Source: Lantana camara (Eukaryota > Streptophyta > Magnoliopsida > Lamiales > Verbenaceae). Taken from it: DNA of 64,000 bases. This document shows, piece by piece, positions 1 through 13,014 of the stretch (within the stretch, counting starts at the first letter, position 1; every line of letters begins with the position of its first letter). The notes beneath the pieces are model-generated. The model made no database searches, was not told the DNA's origin, and saw nothing but the letters and a program-made list of their open reading frames with translations. The stretch spans positions 60,047,501 to 60,111,500 of the forward strand of contig CM074862.1 in the NCBI GenBank assembly GCA_037501455.1, given 5' to 3'. The position numbers were made by a program, and so were the translations under genes.

Positions 1-590
1 AGATGGAGTGTGCAAGTGGGGTTGGGGTCAATGGGTAGGTCATAGGGGTGTTAATTTAGGTCCGTAGCTTAGGTAGAGTCATGAATGGTCGTTTAGACGA
101 GAGTTGCTCATTTCTGTTGAAATTTGGGGGTCCAAATGGTATTAGAAAAAATATGATACTTGACCCATTGTCTCTGAATCATCGATAGGAATCCAATGGA
201 GGTGACGGAACTCGATTCCGAGTTCCCGAGCTCAAGATATGCCGCCCGGAACACAAGGTACGCTAAATGCTCTTTAGCTCCCTTTTCGGTTCCGATCACA
301 CAAACGAACACAAAACTCACACATGCTAGAACGAAGTCATGAAACAAGCAAATAAACATGATCATAAGACACATAATTCACTCATGCCAAGTTTTCACGA
401 AAAACGAAAATCAAATCGAATAAGAACGATACTTAAACATAAGCATATATGCATAAACGTTCAAGAATTCATATTCAAACAATAAAACTAATAAAAGAAT
501 CCATAATAAAATCATATATAATTAATTTAATTTCACCTATTGGTAAACACATACGTCATGCTTAAACCACTGAAAAACTGGGGCGTTACA
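1..590 (-). repeat. Element J: partial LTR of a Gypsy-type element (start of LTR, minus sense)
   Basis: Read on the minus strand, this begins at 590 with TGTAACGCCCC, the LTR start used by elements A and B, and runs off the left edge. It abuts sequence belonging to the LTR of G at 591. It contains the LTR block near 205-245 (GAGCTCAAGATAT) also seen in the LTRs of B at about 10612. No coding potential is visible. The 5 bases at 591-595 (TTATT) would be one copy of its target duplication, but the partner lies outside the window. It could be a solo LTR or one end of a full element. Confidence 0.7.
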
Positions 591-955
591 TTATTTCCCG
601 GTAAAATTTATTTTTAATTGTTTAAGGAAATTTAATTAATTAATTAAGTTTCTTGAATTCTTTAACCACTGAAATATTTATTAATCATATTGTGACCTTA
701 ATTAAAGGATTAGGAATTAAATTTAGAATTCAATTCAACAATGTAAGTTGATTTTGAAATTATTTTATAATTTTATTAATTTTTAAATTAATTTGGAAAA
801 ATCTTTATTTAAAATTTCAAAATCCTATTTTATAATTAATTTTAAATTAATTTCGAAATTAATTGGTTAATTGTTGACCAAAAAGTCAAAATTACTATTG
901 AAAACATTTACTATTCAATTTCTTATGAATTAAACACTTTATAACATAAAATTAA

Positions 956-979
956 ACACACACACACACACACACACAT
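956..979. repeat. (CA)n microsatellite in the G LTR
   Basis: About twelve CA dinucleotides inside the G LTR. The homologous place in solo LTR C (14691-14708) carries (GT)n on the opposite strand, so the tract predates the split of the two copies. Confidence 0.95.
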
Positions 980-2405
980 ACTATCACACGTGCACATGAT
1001 TTATTTCAAGAACATTATGAAGGTGTTCTTAGGCTTATGAAGATGTTCATACTAGTTCATGATCATATTTAATAAATTTCAAATTCATAACATATAATTA
1101 AATTCAAATGTAACACTTTAATCATAAAATTAAATCTAAATAAATTATTCTAAGCATAAATTTAATCAAGCAAGAACATAATTATTTAAATACGTATTCA
1201 TATTATATCATTATCATGAATTTAATTAAATAAAATTCCATAGTGTAGACACATTGTACATACAATTAACAATTATACATATATTTCATAAAAATAAATT
1301 CCTAAAGCATAATCTAATTAAACCTAAGGATGATACTAATATTATTATATTAAAAACATAATATAAATCATGAAATAATAAAATAAAATTGCACCTTAGT
1401 GAGAGATTGGGGTTGTGGCCGGGAGAGAGAGAGTGGTATGATGTTGGTGTGAGTTTTATGTTATGAGCTCTTGGGTATTTATAGGTATGTCTTTGCAATT
1501 TTGAAGACTTAATTAGGTGAGTCATGGTGGTGAATAAGCTAGATTCATTTATTAGGGGATTAAGGTGTATACTTAGGTGTATATTTAAGATATTATTAAT
1601 TTATCTAGTAATTATGACAAATAAAAATAATTCTAAAATAGGATGAAAATGATAATAAAATCGTAGAAGAATGTCTAGGGTTTAGTTTGAAATGAGAGAA
1701 GTTGCAAAAGAAAGAGAATCGAAAGAGCTTTCTAATGGTTTATAAACACTTAACGTTTGAACGTCTACAATTAAAGTAGTAGTCGTTCGGGAATTTTGAA
1801 AAATACGATAAAATTCATAAACGAAGCTAGAATGTGAATTGATTTCTGAGAAAGTGTCCATGATTCTTGAAATAATTTAAGGATCATTTTGACTGTAATA
1901 TTGGATACCAAATGTTGTACGGTTTGAAAATTAAGTTTTACGGTGGAAATAGTACTTTGGGAAAAATTGGCTAAAATTTATAAATAAAGCTAGGATTTAA
2001 ACTAGAGCTTGAAAAAGATCTTAAAATTCATAAAATAATACAAGGTTCGCAATGGTTATAATATTGCATAGGAAAGACGTTGAAATTCAGAAATTTCTAA
2101 TTTAGAGTAAAACTAGGGTTTTTCGGTCGGTTTTGATTTCTACGGAAGCTACGTTAAGAATTAGGGTTTGGGAATCATACCATAATTCATAAAATTTCAC
2201 AAGGATTCTATCGAACCCAATATTGGATAGGTAAAAGTGTCTCGAAAATTTCTTACAATTAAGGGTGAAAAGTAACTAGGGACCTAAATGAGATTTTTTG
2301 AAAAACAATTTTCAAAACGTATTTCGGGATGATGAAAGCTATAATATGAATTTGGAAAATATGGAAATCAGCTTTCTAAGGTTTCTTAAGGTATAGGTAA
2401 AGGTC

Positions 2406-2410
2406 TAGGG
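2406..2410. repeat. Target-site duplication of A, left copy (TAGGG)
   Basis: Matches 25332-25336 exactly. The two flanks join to continue the LTR of G. Confidence 0.9.
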
Positions 2411-5171
2411 TGTAACGCCCAAATTTCCGGAAGTTCAGGTAAGCATGCCACGAGCGGGTCTTCGGGAGTTGGGGGAATTTAATTTGATCATCTCATTCAA
2501 TTATTTACAACCTTCATCATATTATATATATTACATCTCTATGCAATTATTTGAATTGTTATTAATGTGAGTTATATGAACTAAGTGATATATATGATCT
2601 AATTGTAATAAATGGTCTTAATTGCTCTTTTGTGTAAATTCATGGGCTTAATTGCATTTCATGACTTGGGAGGTTATATGAAAATTGTGTAGAGATAGAA
2701 CACAATTGCATACATTTAAAATTAGAGGGACTTGGTTGCAAATGTGATAAGTCACATGAGTTAGTGGAAGAAAATTGTGTATATCTATACATTACATACA
2801 TAATATATCTTATGTATATCATATTCCCCACATTTTCATTTCATCACATTTCATCAAAGTTCACACACTCACACCTACTAAACACCGATCCAAACACCAA
2901 AGGAGGAGGAAGGAGGATTTCACCATATTTCAAGCTTTAATTCAAGGAGAGAATTGCACAAGTTGAAACATCATCATCTTCATCACCTTCATCCTTTCTT
3001 TCTTCATAAATAAGGTAGATTGAGAAGTACATGATTTCTTGATTGAAGTAGGGTTTGTTGATTTGAATGTAAATCCTTGTTTATTTATGATTAGAAGCAT
3101 GAGTGGGAGCATTAGACTTCAAAGCTTGCATGATTTCTTGAATAATATGGAAGTTGGAGTTCATGATTTGATATGGGTTTGGAATGATGAAAGCTTGATG
3201 ATTGATGCATGTTTAATGGTTTATATGCTACCTAATTGATGTCTTTAAGTTATATACATGTTATGTGATTATTTTGGAGCATTTTGGTTGAGTTTACCTT
3301 GGGTTTTCATCCCTTTTCTTCCTTCCCCGAAGCTACCCCTATTTTAGGTCTTTTTCCTCCCCTGGAACCGGGCTGGTAGTTTCATCTCGAGAGCTCCTGT
3401 ACTGCTTTACCCGGGCGGGTAACTTTTCCCTTGAATTTTACCTGGCCGGGTACTCCCTCATCCGAACTCCAAATAACCTGATTTTTGATTCTCTGGAAAG
3501 ATCTTGAAGTCTAGAACAATCTCCAACTGGAATCATCTCAATATATTTTCCCATTTGTGAGATATTATCAATTCTTTTTGGTGTCGCTGCTTTACCGACA
3601 AACTGCATTCACCCAACTTCAAGCTTACGCCATTTTCTCCTCACTTTGAACTAGAAAACGAGCCATATATCATCGGAAAGGTCTTTGTGCCTAGTTTCTT
3701 ACCCAACAAGCAAAACACAATTCCAACTTCTATATCTCAAGATATTCCAGTTTTCCCTCAGCATGTACATTTCCATAAATTGTCGGTTTTGGCCAAACTT
3801 CACCAAAACCCTTCTTATCGCATTCTTGTCACTTCCTTGGCTCCCCTATATGACTTATATGATAAATATACTTGACTAATTGATAAGTATGCTCCTAATT
3901 GACATTCCTTGATTGTTATTGCATTATATTTTGATCCATGACTTTGCCGTTCGTCTTAAATGGTTCATACGAGTCGAGTCTCACGTACACGTGTCCTTGT
4001 TATACAGATCACCTTCCCGGTGACGAGGAGCACGCTCCTTAGGGTGTTTCCTTGCTTCTTTTGGTTGGTAAAGTAAAGGTGAGGTTTAATTTCTAGATAT
4101 ATAGAACCTTTACAATCCTATGTGATCTTTCGGCCAAAATGTATCTATATATCTATAATTTTCCAAAACCTTATTGATTTTCAAATAATTTACCGAATTG
4201 AACCGATTGATTGATTGATTGATTTGGCGAGTAAAGCATGTTCACGTTGGGCCCCGAGGGTAGTGTACTGAGCCAACTGAGGAAGCAAGGGCTGACGGGT
4301 AACTCTTGCACTATCCTCACCAATTTTGGGATCACCTCTGAATCCACCAGGAGGTTTGGTGGAGGAAGAAATCCCGTACGTGGGAGTCATGTTCCTGACG
4401 TACACCATGCATGGATGGTTGGGTCTTGCAAGCCCACCATCACCCGGAGGAAGAAGGAGTTCATGAAACTGTTAATTATGCACTGTAATTATTTGCATGA
4501 TAACCTAATAAATTGAAACACTCATGATTGTACACTTATGGAGAAAGGTTGGAGAATTGCCCTCACTCGCCGGGCCACGGATTGAATTGATAATGATTGA
4601 ATTATTAAATTGATTAGTTGTAATCTCGGGCGAGAATTACTTTAATATTTGAACTTATATTGCTTCTTTTATGAAAACTTACCCGAGATTATAGCTTGCA
4701 TGGTAATTGCGCTTATATTTATTTAAACCCCTCACTCAGTCTTTCATAGACTGACACCTCACATTTTTAGTTTTGCAGGTTGAGTGGTAGGCGGGGTCGA
4801 GTCAGGTCTTTACCTTTGAGTGTAGCATTTCATTTCATGTATGGATTTTGGAGTATCATGTTAGTGGTTTTTGGATATTTATACATGTGTGATGTATAGG
4901 AGATGATAATGTATTGATAAGTGTTGGTACTTACTACTATATATATATACTTTTGACGTAAATATGGTACCTATATGTATTGATATAATGCTTCCGTTTT
5001 TAATTTATCATGTTTTGGTTTGATTGTGTTGGCGTTAGTCCTGCCTAGCTAGGTTGTTTCTTGCTTTGTCACCCGTTCGCTATAGTCTTGGTTCATGTAC
5101 GGATTATCCATTTCATATGTGGACTGAGCTATAGTGCGGGGGTGTGGCATCTCGGCGTTCCGGGTGCTACA
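2411..5171 (+). repeat. A 5' LTR (2761 bp)
   Basis: Starts TGTAACGCCC and ends GGGTGCTACA. It contains AT-rich promoter-like sequence near 2770-2830, a CT- and TTC-rich leader, GC-rich palindromes at 3411-3456, a probable branch-point hairpin at 4736-4754 and a splice acceptor at 4777-4778. Relative to the 3' LTR it lacks about 34 bp at 3367-3375, which removes one paired palindrome. The matching donor is GA rather than GT at 2947-2948, so splicing from this copy may be impaired. Short ATG-initiated frames here do not look like genes. Confidence 0.95.
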
Positions 5172-5178
5172 TCTTAGG

Positions 5179-5191
5179 TGGTATCAGAGCC
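5179..5191 (+). promoter_or_regulatory. A primer-binding site (initiator tRNA-Met)
   Basis: TGGTATCAGAGCC lies 7 bases after the LTR end. It complements the 3' end of plant initiator tRNA-Met and fixes the element's orientation as plus. Confidence 0.93.
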
Positions 5192-7264
5192 CGGTTGCAA
5201 AATCGCGGTTCTAGCGTCGTGTCGTGTCAAGTCTAGGTCGAACGGCATAGGATTAATTGAAAATTTACGAGTCTTGCATCTTATTTGGAACTACTTGAAC
5301 TTATTTGGAATTATATGAACTTACCTGAACGTCTTTGAACTACTTGATGACTAGTGCATGACATTGATTCCTGTTACTAATTGTTGATTAGTTGACCCTC
5401 TATGGTTTGGAAATTTATATGTTCAACGTGTTTATTTAAACTTTTGCGGAATTTATGTGTCAACGTGTTTTATCTTAAATTTAGTTGAATTAACTATTGC
5501 ATTTTGCATTGAATATGTGTTTAAATGCTAATTATGTGACATGAGCATGCACTAACCGCATGTATTTAGCTTTGAATTGAGTTCTGACTTATAGGCTATA
5601 AAGATAATATCAAACCACGGCTAATCTCTATGATAATATGAATCTACCGCAAGTTCCTCCCTCTAGCTTTGGAGTTGTAAGGAATGCACCGGGGAATTTC
5701 ATATAAGAATTCAAGAGCCATGACCCTCCTTATTCGGGTTTTAATTTAAGTGATAAGATCCGGGATAGAAGAAGGAATGGTGGGAATAGTTCACAAGTTG
5801 TACGAAGTTAGAGGATAAAAGAGAATAGTTGCAAACTATGGTAGTAATGGTGAACCCACCCTACGAGGGAAGTTGGGGGTGTAATGATTTCATTCACAAG
5901 ATCAACACGTATGCCACGTTATGAAGGTTTCTCAATCGGATTCTACAAGAACATTCGCTTAGGAGAAAGATGAATCGAGTCTCGAAGATGTTTGGGTTCG
6001 AGGTTTCCATTAACAAGGAGTGATGTTTAGAACTTGCAAAATAAACATATGAGCTCACATTATAAAGGAATTCGACCAACCGGAATCAAGGGGGTGATGA
6101 AGGAAGTCTTAAGGGTCTCAAGGAGTCGAGGTTCAGACTTGTAAGCAAAGTGAGGGTTTTCAGTTCTTTAGAACAAAAATCAAGGTGTAAGAAGAAAGTA
6201 ACTCAAGTGATTCATATCGAAGTAAGAATTTGGGAATTAAGTGCGGGATGAGTCGAGACAATCCGGACCTTGGAGTAGGATTTGGATCAACTTGGAAAAT
6301 TTAAGAATTTGGCCAATTTTGGGGTTCATGAAGATGACAAATGAAAGAATTGAACCGTGAGGTAGCTAATGTAGATCTACAAAGAATTGAGATATTTTGG
6401 ATTTCGAGTAGAAGCCCGGTAGGAAAGGGGTAAAAGAGGATCGATCAATATGGTAATTCCAAGTTCATGGTAAATTAAGGTATTAAAAATTCTACCTTCG
6501 GTCAGATTGAGTCTATTTTCCATATCCAAGCTAATTATCGTGTTGAGAGGTTGAATTGGAAAGTTGAACAACAAGGGAACTGGTAAAGAAAGGCCACGAG
6601 CTTAGAGGGAAATTATGTGTTCAACGGGTAAAGCAATCGGAAGGTGAATTCATTCAACTATTCGAATTCATAAAGAATAAATCGAGGAAGCTTTATTCAA
6701 AGTCACAACTAGGGGGAGAATAGGACAACCTTTGGAGATTAATGCCTCTAGAAAGTTAAGACACCAACTCCACGAGTATAGAAGAATTTGAATTCAAGAA
6801 TCATAATCCCGGACCATAAAATTACACAAGTCAACGCAAGGAAGTTTTAATCAAGGAAATATTTAAGGTGAAGGTTCGGGCACCACTTCAAGATCAATAA
6901 TTGGGAAAGAGTTGGGTTCGAGAAATATCGATTTCGGGCCGTGGATAGCTGCGAGTTAACGCTAGAGAGTTCTAAAGAATTGAAAGATCGTGGGTAACAA
7001 GAAATGACCAACAAATGCAAGGCAAGCTTGTAATTCAACGAACATGGAACGAGTGCCAAGCTAAAGGATGCAACTATGGTGACTGGTCCAACGTATACAT
7101 GAGCACGTGCATCATACGCTACTCTAAATCGTTTAAATTCCTTTATTTATATGCGCATTTCTAATTGAGTTTAATTGTTCCAATGTGTGGAAATTTATTA
7201 GTTACAAGTGTGTTACGTGCATTGACATATTAATTCAACATGCATATTCAGTGCCTTAATTATA
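5192..7264 (+). other. A leader and unidentified 2-kb internal stretch
   Basis: The first 400 bases match the post-PBS leader of element H: the GGTTCTAGC motif, CGTGTCGTGTCAAG, and a block ending in TTTATATGTTCAACGTG. From about 5580 to 7080 the sequence becomes purine-rich and is broken by stops in all frames. I recognise no protein in it. It may be a decayed capsid-coding region or an acquired non-coding filler. The last 180 bases resemble the gag-upstream leader again. Confidence 0.5.
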
Positions 7265-8011
7265 GGATGCCTCGAGGTCACCGTCTTTGTGATCGTCCTC
7301 CTAGGGTTCCCCCACATCTGCGCCATCCGGTTCAACCTTAAGATTTTTTCGATTCCTTGGTTCGTCTTGTGGATCAGAGGATAAGAGAATATGTCCCTAT
7401 AGCGACACCACAACCGGCTCAAATTTCTATTATATTTAAGGAGTTTCAGAATCAACAAAATCCAAAGATCTCTAATGGAAGTGATATACAAACCGGGCCA
7501 TGGCTCAAGAAAGGTAAAAGAGTTTGGGAACTTGTCCCGCGTGACTCTCAAGAGAAGGTTCAAGGTACCCCTCCTTTGATGGCAAGAAGGCCTAATTCTC
7601 AACCCGGACAGGCTTCAGGTTCAAAATTAGGACAAAATTTTAATAAAGGAAAGCGGCTTATTTCTCATCATACTCCCTTACCTCAAGAAGGGTCTCAAAA
7701 GAAGAAAAAGAATCGATCATTTGGATCGGGTTCGGGAGTTTCACATACTTCATCTTCGGGAAAGCCTCTTTGCTCCTATTACGGACGCGATACACATACT
7801 TACGACGGTTGCAGATGGCGTTTGGGCTTATGTTTACGATGTGGAAGTGATGAGCATCAAGTGGACACATGTCCGAAGCGGCGAGAGTTAGCTATCGGGG
7901 GACAGAGGCCACTTGTTCAGGCTCGTGCATATGCTCTGGAGAGAGAGGTGCAAAATGTGAATGCTCATCCGAACGTGGTAGCCGAAGGTATCAACTATAT
8001 TCATGGCATAA
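7265..8011 (+). pseudogene. A gag remnant with two CCHC knuckles, capsid core missing
   Basis: An ATG at 7265 opens a short basic frame (MPRGHRLCDR) that ends at a stop about 25 codons later. A shifted frame from about 7342 continues to the insertion of B. The C-terminal half shows two tandem zinc knuckles of the form C-x2-C-x4-H-x4-C, at about 7771-7812 and 7831-7872. The second cysteine of the first knuckle is tyrosine (CSYY). The tail reads into the linker that precedes the protease in element B, then stops at the B insertion (8012). The usual capsid helices with the WW motif are absent. The product would have been a nucleocapsid-like RNA-binding fragment; it is non-functional now. Confidence 0.7.
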
Positions 8012-8453
8012 TGTAACGCCCGAGCGCGAGACGTCACATCCCCCGCACCAGGACCCGACCCGTATACGAAATGGATTTCCATACACGTGTCGAATCATAG
8101 CGAACGGAGACATACACACTCGCTAAGCCAGGCGGGACTAACCTATAACTTAAACCCCAACAACAATCACAACAACCAGAGCAATAAAAAGATAGTGGAA
8201 GCAATCATTCATATATTACGTATTGCGCTAGAGCTCTAGGTACCAACATGTATTCCATATATAGATTGAGCTCTACGCTCTATGTACCAATAGTTCAAGA
8301 AAGATACATATAGGTACCAATATTCATGTACGCTCCATACATATACAATTCAAAAGTAACAAAAGTAACCAAATGAATCAAATGCGTGTAAAGGAAAGGC
8401 TAGACACGATGCAAGACTCTCCCTGACTGGTATCCCGCCTAGCATCCCCTTTC

Positions 8454-10265
8454 CTGCAAAAACAACTGAAACAACTTCGGGTTCAGTCTTAGACAGATTG
8501 GTGGGTATAAAAACAGAGGCATAATATCATAATATTACAGAATTGAAACACATACTTGCAAGTCTTATTCGAGGTTTAGAAGCATTTCTCCCAAGCGGGA
8601 ACATAAAGTACAACGAATAGGATTATAACAATTCATTCGTTCATTAGGTCATCAATAGCCCGGCGAGAGGGCGTGCATTATCTCCAACCACCACCACGTG
8701 TAATCCATTATTCATTCATTCATTACATTCTTTCGTGCACATATATTAGAACATTCATTCGTTCATTCATATACTCCTTTTTCCTCCGGGTAGGGAATGG
8801 GTTTGCAAGGCCCGAGCCCTCATTCATTAATGCTAGAGGGGTACATGAATCCCCAAAAGCCGGGACCCCTTTCATCCACTAATCTCCTAGTGAAATCCAG
8901 GTTGCCGAAATTGTTGGGACTAGTATATGTGGATTCCCGTCAGCCCATGCTTCCCCGATTTACCAATACACTAAGCCCCGGGCCCTCATTCATTGTGATC
9001 ATTCATACATTTCTCGCCAAAACATTTTGGTAGGACATTCATAATAAAGGCTTTCGTTCAAAAACATTTGCTCGTTAAAACTTGGAATAAATACCTATAT
9101 AGGGTTTTGGCTAAAATCTTGCACATTAGGTGTTCGGGTCATATTGTTATCTAATAGAAGAAAAACCTACCCGATAGACAAAAGAACCCGACAAGCTCTC
9201 ACTGCCCGACCTCGTCACCCACTGGATCAAGATCTGTGTGACAAAGGTAGTGTGAGACTCAATCATGACCACATTAGACGCTCGGCTATGCAATAACATG
9301 CTATGGAATGCTTAAAACGCAATAATATGTTCAATTATGGTCATGAATATCATAGAATTCAATTAAACACATAATTCACCAAGTTTTGTTCATTATACTG
9401 TAAAACCGTATTTGTTTCCGTTCATATCATTCATATTTTGATACTTTGCATTCATAATTCATCAATATCATATATCAATCATAAACCAATCATAAACCAT
9501 TACTTTAACATAATCATGTTACATATAATTCATAAATACGAATAATAAACGCAAAAACAAGCAATAAAAGAGTTCCCCCAAAGCTGCCATTTCAAATGAC
9601 ACGGCCGTGTTGAGTTTTCAAAGAAAACGGAAACGGTCGTGTCCGAGGTTTAAAATCAGAAAAATTCAAAGTCGAGGGCTTGACACGGCCGTGTTGAGTT
9701 TTCAAAGCATTTGGACACGACCGTGTCCGAGATTTAAATTCGGAAAAATCAAAGTCGAGAGCCCAACACGACCGTATCCATTTTCAGTTCAAAGCAGACA
9801 CGGCCGTGTCAGCTCGTCGTTCTGCGAGGAAAAACAGAGCAGCGTGGGAAAAGCTTGCAAAACAGGGGCAGCAACAAGGAAGCTCTTATATTGCACTTAG
9901 ACATGCTCATACTTCATAAAACTCATACAAATCATGTAATTCATTCATATATACAAGAAGTCATGCATAAAATTGGCAAAAGATCATCCAATAACAATTT
10001 TTCATTCATGGAAGCTTCAAGCTTCATTAATGGCATAACATGCTATACACACCCAACATGAGATTTAAAGATACAGAAATGATGAAGAAGTTACAAGAAT
10101 CATATTTCATGCATCAAGTTTCCAATTAAACCATGAGATACCAAAGTTCAAGATCAAACCCCCTATTTATGCTTTCATTCAAACCATATCAATCCTTCAC
10201 TCATGCCAAGCTTTCCATAGAAGAAAAGATAGAGGAGAAGATGGAGATTCTAAATCCTAACTTAC
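8454..10265 (-). other. Predicted LTR intron of B (3' LTR copy, about 1.8 kb)
   Basis: On the minus strand the donor is CCAAG|GTAAGT and the acceptor is TTGTTTTTGCAG|G. The pair is conserved in the other LTR (21321 to 19491). An inverted repeat (CAGTCT...AGACTG) sits just upstream of the acceptor. This rests on splice consensus plus recurrence in related LTRs; there are no transcript data. Confidence 0.5.
9599..9810. repeat. Six ACACGGCCGTGT-type palindromes in the B 3' LTR
   Basis: Copies start near 9599, 9630, 9683, 9714, 9766 and 9798, so spacing alternates about 31 and 52 bp. Several have decayed by C-to-T or G-to-A changes at CpG. The array recurs near 20641-20850 in the other LTR and, with the same spacing, in solo LTR D. 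Confidence 0.9.
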
Positions 10266-10979
10266 CTTGGAAGAAGATGGAGGATTGATCAAGCTTGAGC
10301 TCAAAGCTGGATGAACAAAACAAGGGTTTCTTGGAATTCTCCTCTTCTCTCTTGGATGATGATGATCGATCAAAATGATGAAGCAATGAGAAAGGGAATG
10401 CTGATATTTAGTGCTAATATGGGTCAAATACGGGTCGGTTCAAGTCCGGTTCGTTTAATAAACGGTTCAAACAAGTTATAAGAAACGAGGTTGTGAAAAG
10501 ATTCGTTGTCGAGAGTTCAAACGGTATCAAAACAATACAAGGTCAAGTTTAATGGATAGGTAACGTCGAAACAAGTTCAAAGCCGGTTACGGATCTCGAT
10601 TTCGTGGTCCGGAGCTCAAGATATCGCGAACACCGTTCAGGGTTGCCTATATTCAAATAGGTCCCTAAACTTTCAAAAAGTGGCAATTAAGCCCAAACTC
10701 AATTTTCCAATTGAGTCCAAAACATTCAAATAAGTTACAATTAAGTCCACGATTACACGAAACACAAAATTTCATTCAATTAACACTGAATTCACAAAAT
10801 TCACATTCTCACAATTTCATTCATATATTCATAACACATTTTGGAATTCATATAAATTTTAAACAATTAAATCAAATTAGAAACAAATTCAATTAGTAAA
10901 ACAAGATATAAACTCATATAATTAAATGTAAATGCGCACGTAACTCTTACCTGCACGTGTGAAAACATGGGGCGTTACA

Positions 10980-10994
10980 ACCTCTCCCCCTTAA
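10980..10994 (-). promoter_or_regulatory. B polypurine tract
   Basis: In element sense AAGGGGGAGAGGT directly abuts the 3' LTR; it primes plus-strand DNA synthesis in this class. It lies within the last codons of pol, whose TAA stop (10975-10977) is supplied by the LTR itself (TG-TAA). Confidence 0.9.
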
Positions 10995-10998
10995 AAAG

Positions 10999-11014
10999 AA
11001 TCCGTCCACGGATT
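10999..11014 (-). promoter_or_regulatory. B pre-PPT stem-loop
   Basis: Element sense AATCCG-TGGA-CGGATT: a perfect 6-bp stem 4 bases before the run leading into the PPT. Equivalent stems with compensating changes occur in A, F, G and H. Confidence 0.7.
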
Positions 11015-13009
11015 AATTGCTCGGTCGGAAACAACTCTGGATAGAACTTCTTCATCTTCTCTTCCGTTTCCCAAGTGGCTTCTTCCGTCTTGTCACTTCG
11101 CCATAACACTTTCACTAAGGGAAGCCGTCTGTTCCGAAGTTCTTGAAACTTTTGATCCAGAATCTTAACTGGTTTCTGAACAAAAGTGAGATCCAGTTCA
11201 AGCTCAACCTCTTCAACCGGTATGATCACGGACTCATCGGGATAGTACTTCCGAAGTTGTGATACATGGAAGACATTGTGAATACCCATTAAACTTGGAG
11301 GCAAATCCAATCTGTAAGCTGTATCTTCGATTCTCTCCAAAATCTCATGAGGTCCCAAATATCGGGGATTCAACTTTCCTCATTTTCCAATTCGGGTAAA
11401 TCCTTTCCGAGGTGAAGCTTTCAGGAATACCCTATCCCCAACTTCAAATTCAAGATATTTCCTTCGCTTATCTGCATAACTCTTCTGTCGATCTTGAGCT
11501 ACCTTCATCCGTTGTCGGATAATATGAACTTTTTCAATAGCATCCTGAATAGCTTTGGAAGGTTTATCATTCCTTTCACCTCTTTGTACCCCTTCTTGCT
11601 TACTCCACTTCCACTCTTCCAAATCGAAAAATAACGGAGATCGGCACTTCCTTCCATAAAGAAACTCATACGGTGCCATTTCATTCGAAACTTGATAGCT
11701 GTTATTGTAGGCAAACTCAATTAAGGGCAATTGTTCATTCCATGAACTCGAGAAATCCAACGCACACGCCCTTAACATATCCTCAAGATATCTGATTAAT
11801 CTTTCGGATTGCCCGTCAGTCTGTGGATGAAAAGCTGTACTGAACTGAAGCTTAGTTCCCAAACACTTCTGTAACTCTTGCCAGAACTTGGAAGTGAATC
11901 TCGGATCCCTGTCTGAAATAATACTAGCTGGCACTCCATGTAACCTAACAATTTCATCACAATACCTCTTAGCCAGCTTGCCTATCTTATCTGACATCCG
12001 AACTGCGAGAAAATGCACTGACTTGGTTAACCTGTCCACGATTACCCAAATTCCATCGAATCCACCTTTCACTCTAGGTAAACCCGATACAAAATCCATC
12101 GCAATCTGTTCCCATTTCCATTCGGGAATAGGTAATGGCTGTAACAATCCTGACGGCTTCTGATGCTCAGCTTTCACTAGCTGGTAAGTCAGACAATGCT
12201 TCACATAATTCACTACATCTCTCTTCAATCCATTCCACCAAAAATACTGTTTCAAGTCCCGATACATCTTGTTTCCACCAGGATGTACCGAATAGACAGT
12301 TTTATGAGCTTCATCCAAAATAGCTCTTCTCAATTCCTTCGGAACTACCACTCTGTCCTTAAATCAAAAGATTCCCGTATCATCGAATCCAAACGGACAC
12401 TCGGAGTCTGATCGAGCCTTCTCAATCAACTTCTGAATCTCAACATCCGTCCGTTGTGACTCAAATATATGTTGCCTTAATTCTGGACGTACTGAGATGT
12501 TACTAATACGAGCCTTTATCTTAACCAATTCCATTGGTTGTCCAATATTTACCTTCAAATTGGATACACTAGCCTTCCTGCTCAATGCATCCGCGACCAC
12601 ATTAGCTTTGCCTGGGTGATACTTAATCACACAATCATAATCCTCGAGAGTCTCCATCCATCTTCGTTGCCTTCTATTCAACTCCTTCTGAGAGAATAAG
12701 TACTGAAGACTCTTATGATCGGTGAAAATCTCAAATGAAGTTCCATACAAGTAATGTCTCCACTTCCCTAAGGCAAAAATCACCGCTGCAAGTTCAAGGT
12801 CGTGAGTGGGATAATTCTTCTCATGCTCTTTCAATTTCCTAGAGGCATAAGCAATTACTCTCCCGTTTTGCATCAAAACACAACCTAAGCCTTCATGGGA
12901 AGCATCCGTATACACCATAAACCCTTCAATACCATCCGGAAGTGCAAGTATTGGTGCAGAAGTTAACTTATCTTTCAAGAGCTGAAAACTGGCTTCACAC
13001 TTCTCATCC

Positions 13010-13014
13010 CATTT
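13010..13014. repeat. Target-site duplication of C, left copy (CATTT)
   Basis: Exact match to 16339-16343. Removing C plus one copy restores continuity of the B pol sequence. Confidence 0.95.

Larger units (their letters stand above)
591..2410 (-). repeat. G 3' LTR, fragment 1
   Basis: This aligns by eye to the reverse complement of solo LTR C (about 13160-15070). Shared blocks include the CCCGGTAAA motif at 597, the stretch around 885-935 matching C at 14740-14800, and the CT-rich leader near 1405-1435. A (CA)n microsatellite at 956-979 matches a (GT)n tract in C at 14691-14708. A candidate splice donor on the minus strand (CTAAG then GTGCAA) begins at 1394, at the position of the C donor. 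No ORF is supported here. It is cut by J at 590 and by A at 2410. Confidence 0.75.
8012..10979 (-). repeat. B 3' LTR (2968 bp)
   Basis: Flanked by CATAA on the left and the PPT on the right. In element sense it shows phased GGACTTAATTG-type repeats near 10661-10750, a CT-rich leader, a strong splice donor at 10265 (CAAG then GTAAGT), six ACACGGCCGTGT-type palindromes at 9599-9810, and a TTTTTGCAG acceptor ending at 8454. Compared with the other LTR it has lost one arm of a 12-bp hairpin near 9832-9845. Short frames inside are not gene-like. Confidence 0.95.
10975..13009 (-). pseudogene. B pol, 3' part: RNase H, integrase, chromodomain
   Basis: This continues the frame interrupted by solo LTR C. 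RNase H shows [13 protein letters not shown], the middle acidic residue in [12 protein letters not shown], and [10 protein letters not shown]. Integrase has the zinc-binding region, but its last cysteine is tyrosine (CLTYQ). The catalytic triad is visible as MDFVSGLP, SDRDPRF and QTDGQSER. The C-terminus has a chromodomain-like segment (LVKVLWR...EATWETEE) that in chromoviruses directs insertion to marked chromatin. In-frame TGA codons at 12364-12366 and 11380-11382 break it; both are consistent with C-to-T change at an arginine CGA codon. The stop codon TAA at 10975 overlaps the LTR start. Confidence 0.92.

Noticed and set aside
4238..4516. 92-codon frame in the A LTRs (also 24398-24676) and similar short frames in the B LTRs (8673-8882, 19717-19926)
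   Set aside because: Present twice only because LTRs are duplicated. They lie inside the predicted intron, show no domain, and apparent conservation reflects recent LTR identity.
5580..7080. Possible decayed host gene in the A internal region
   Set aside because: No coherent reading frame, splice pattern or recognisable protein on either strand; left as unidentified element sequence.
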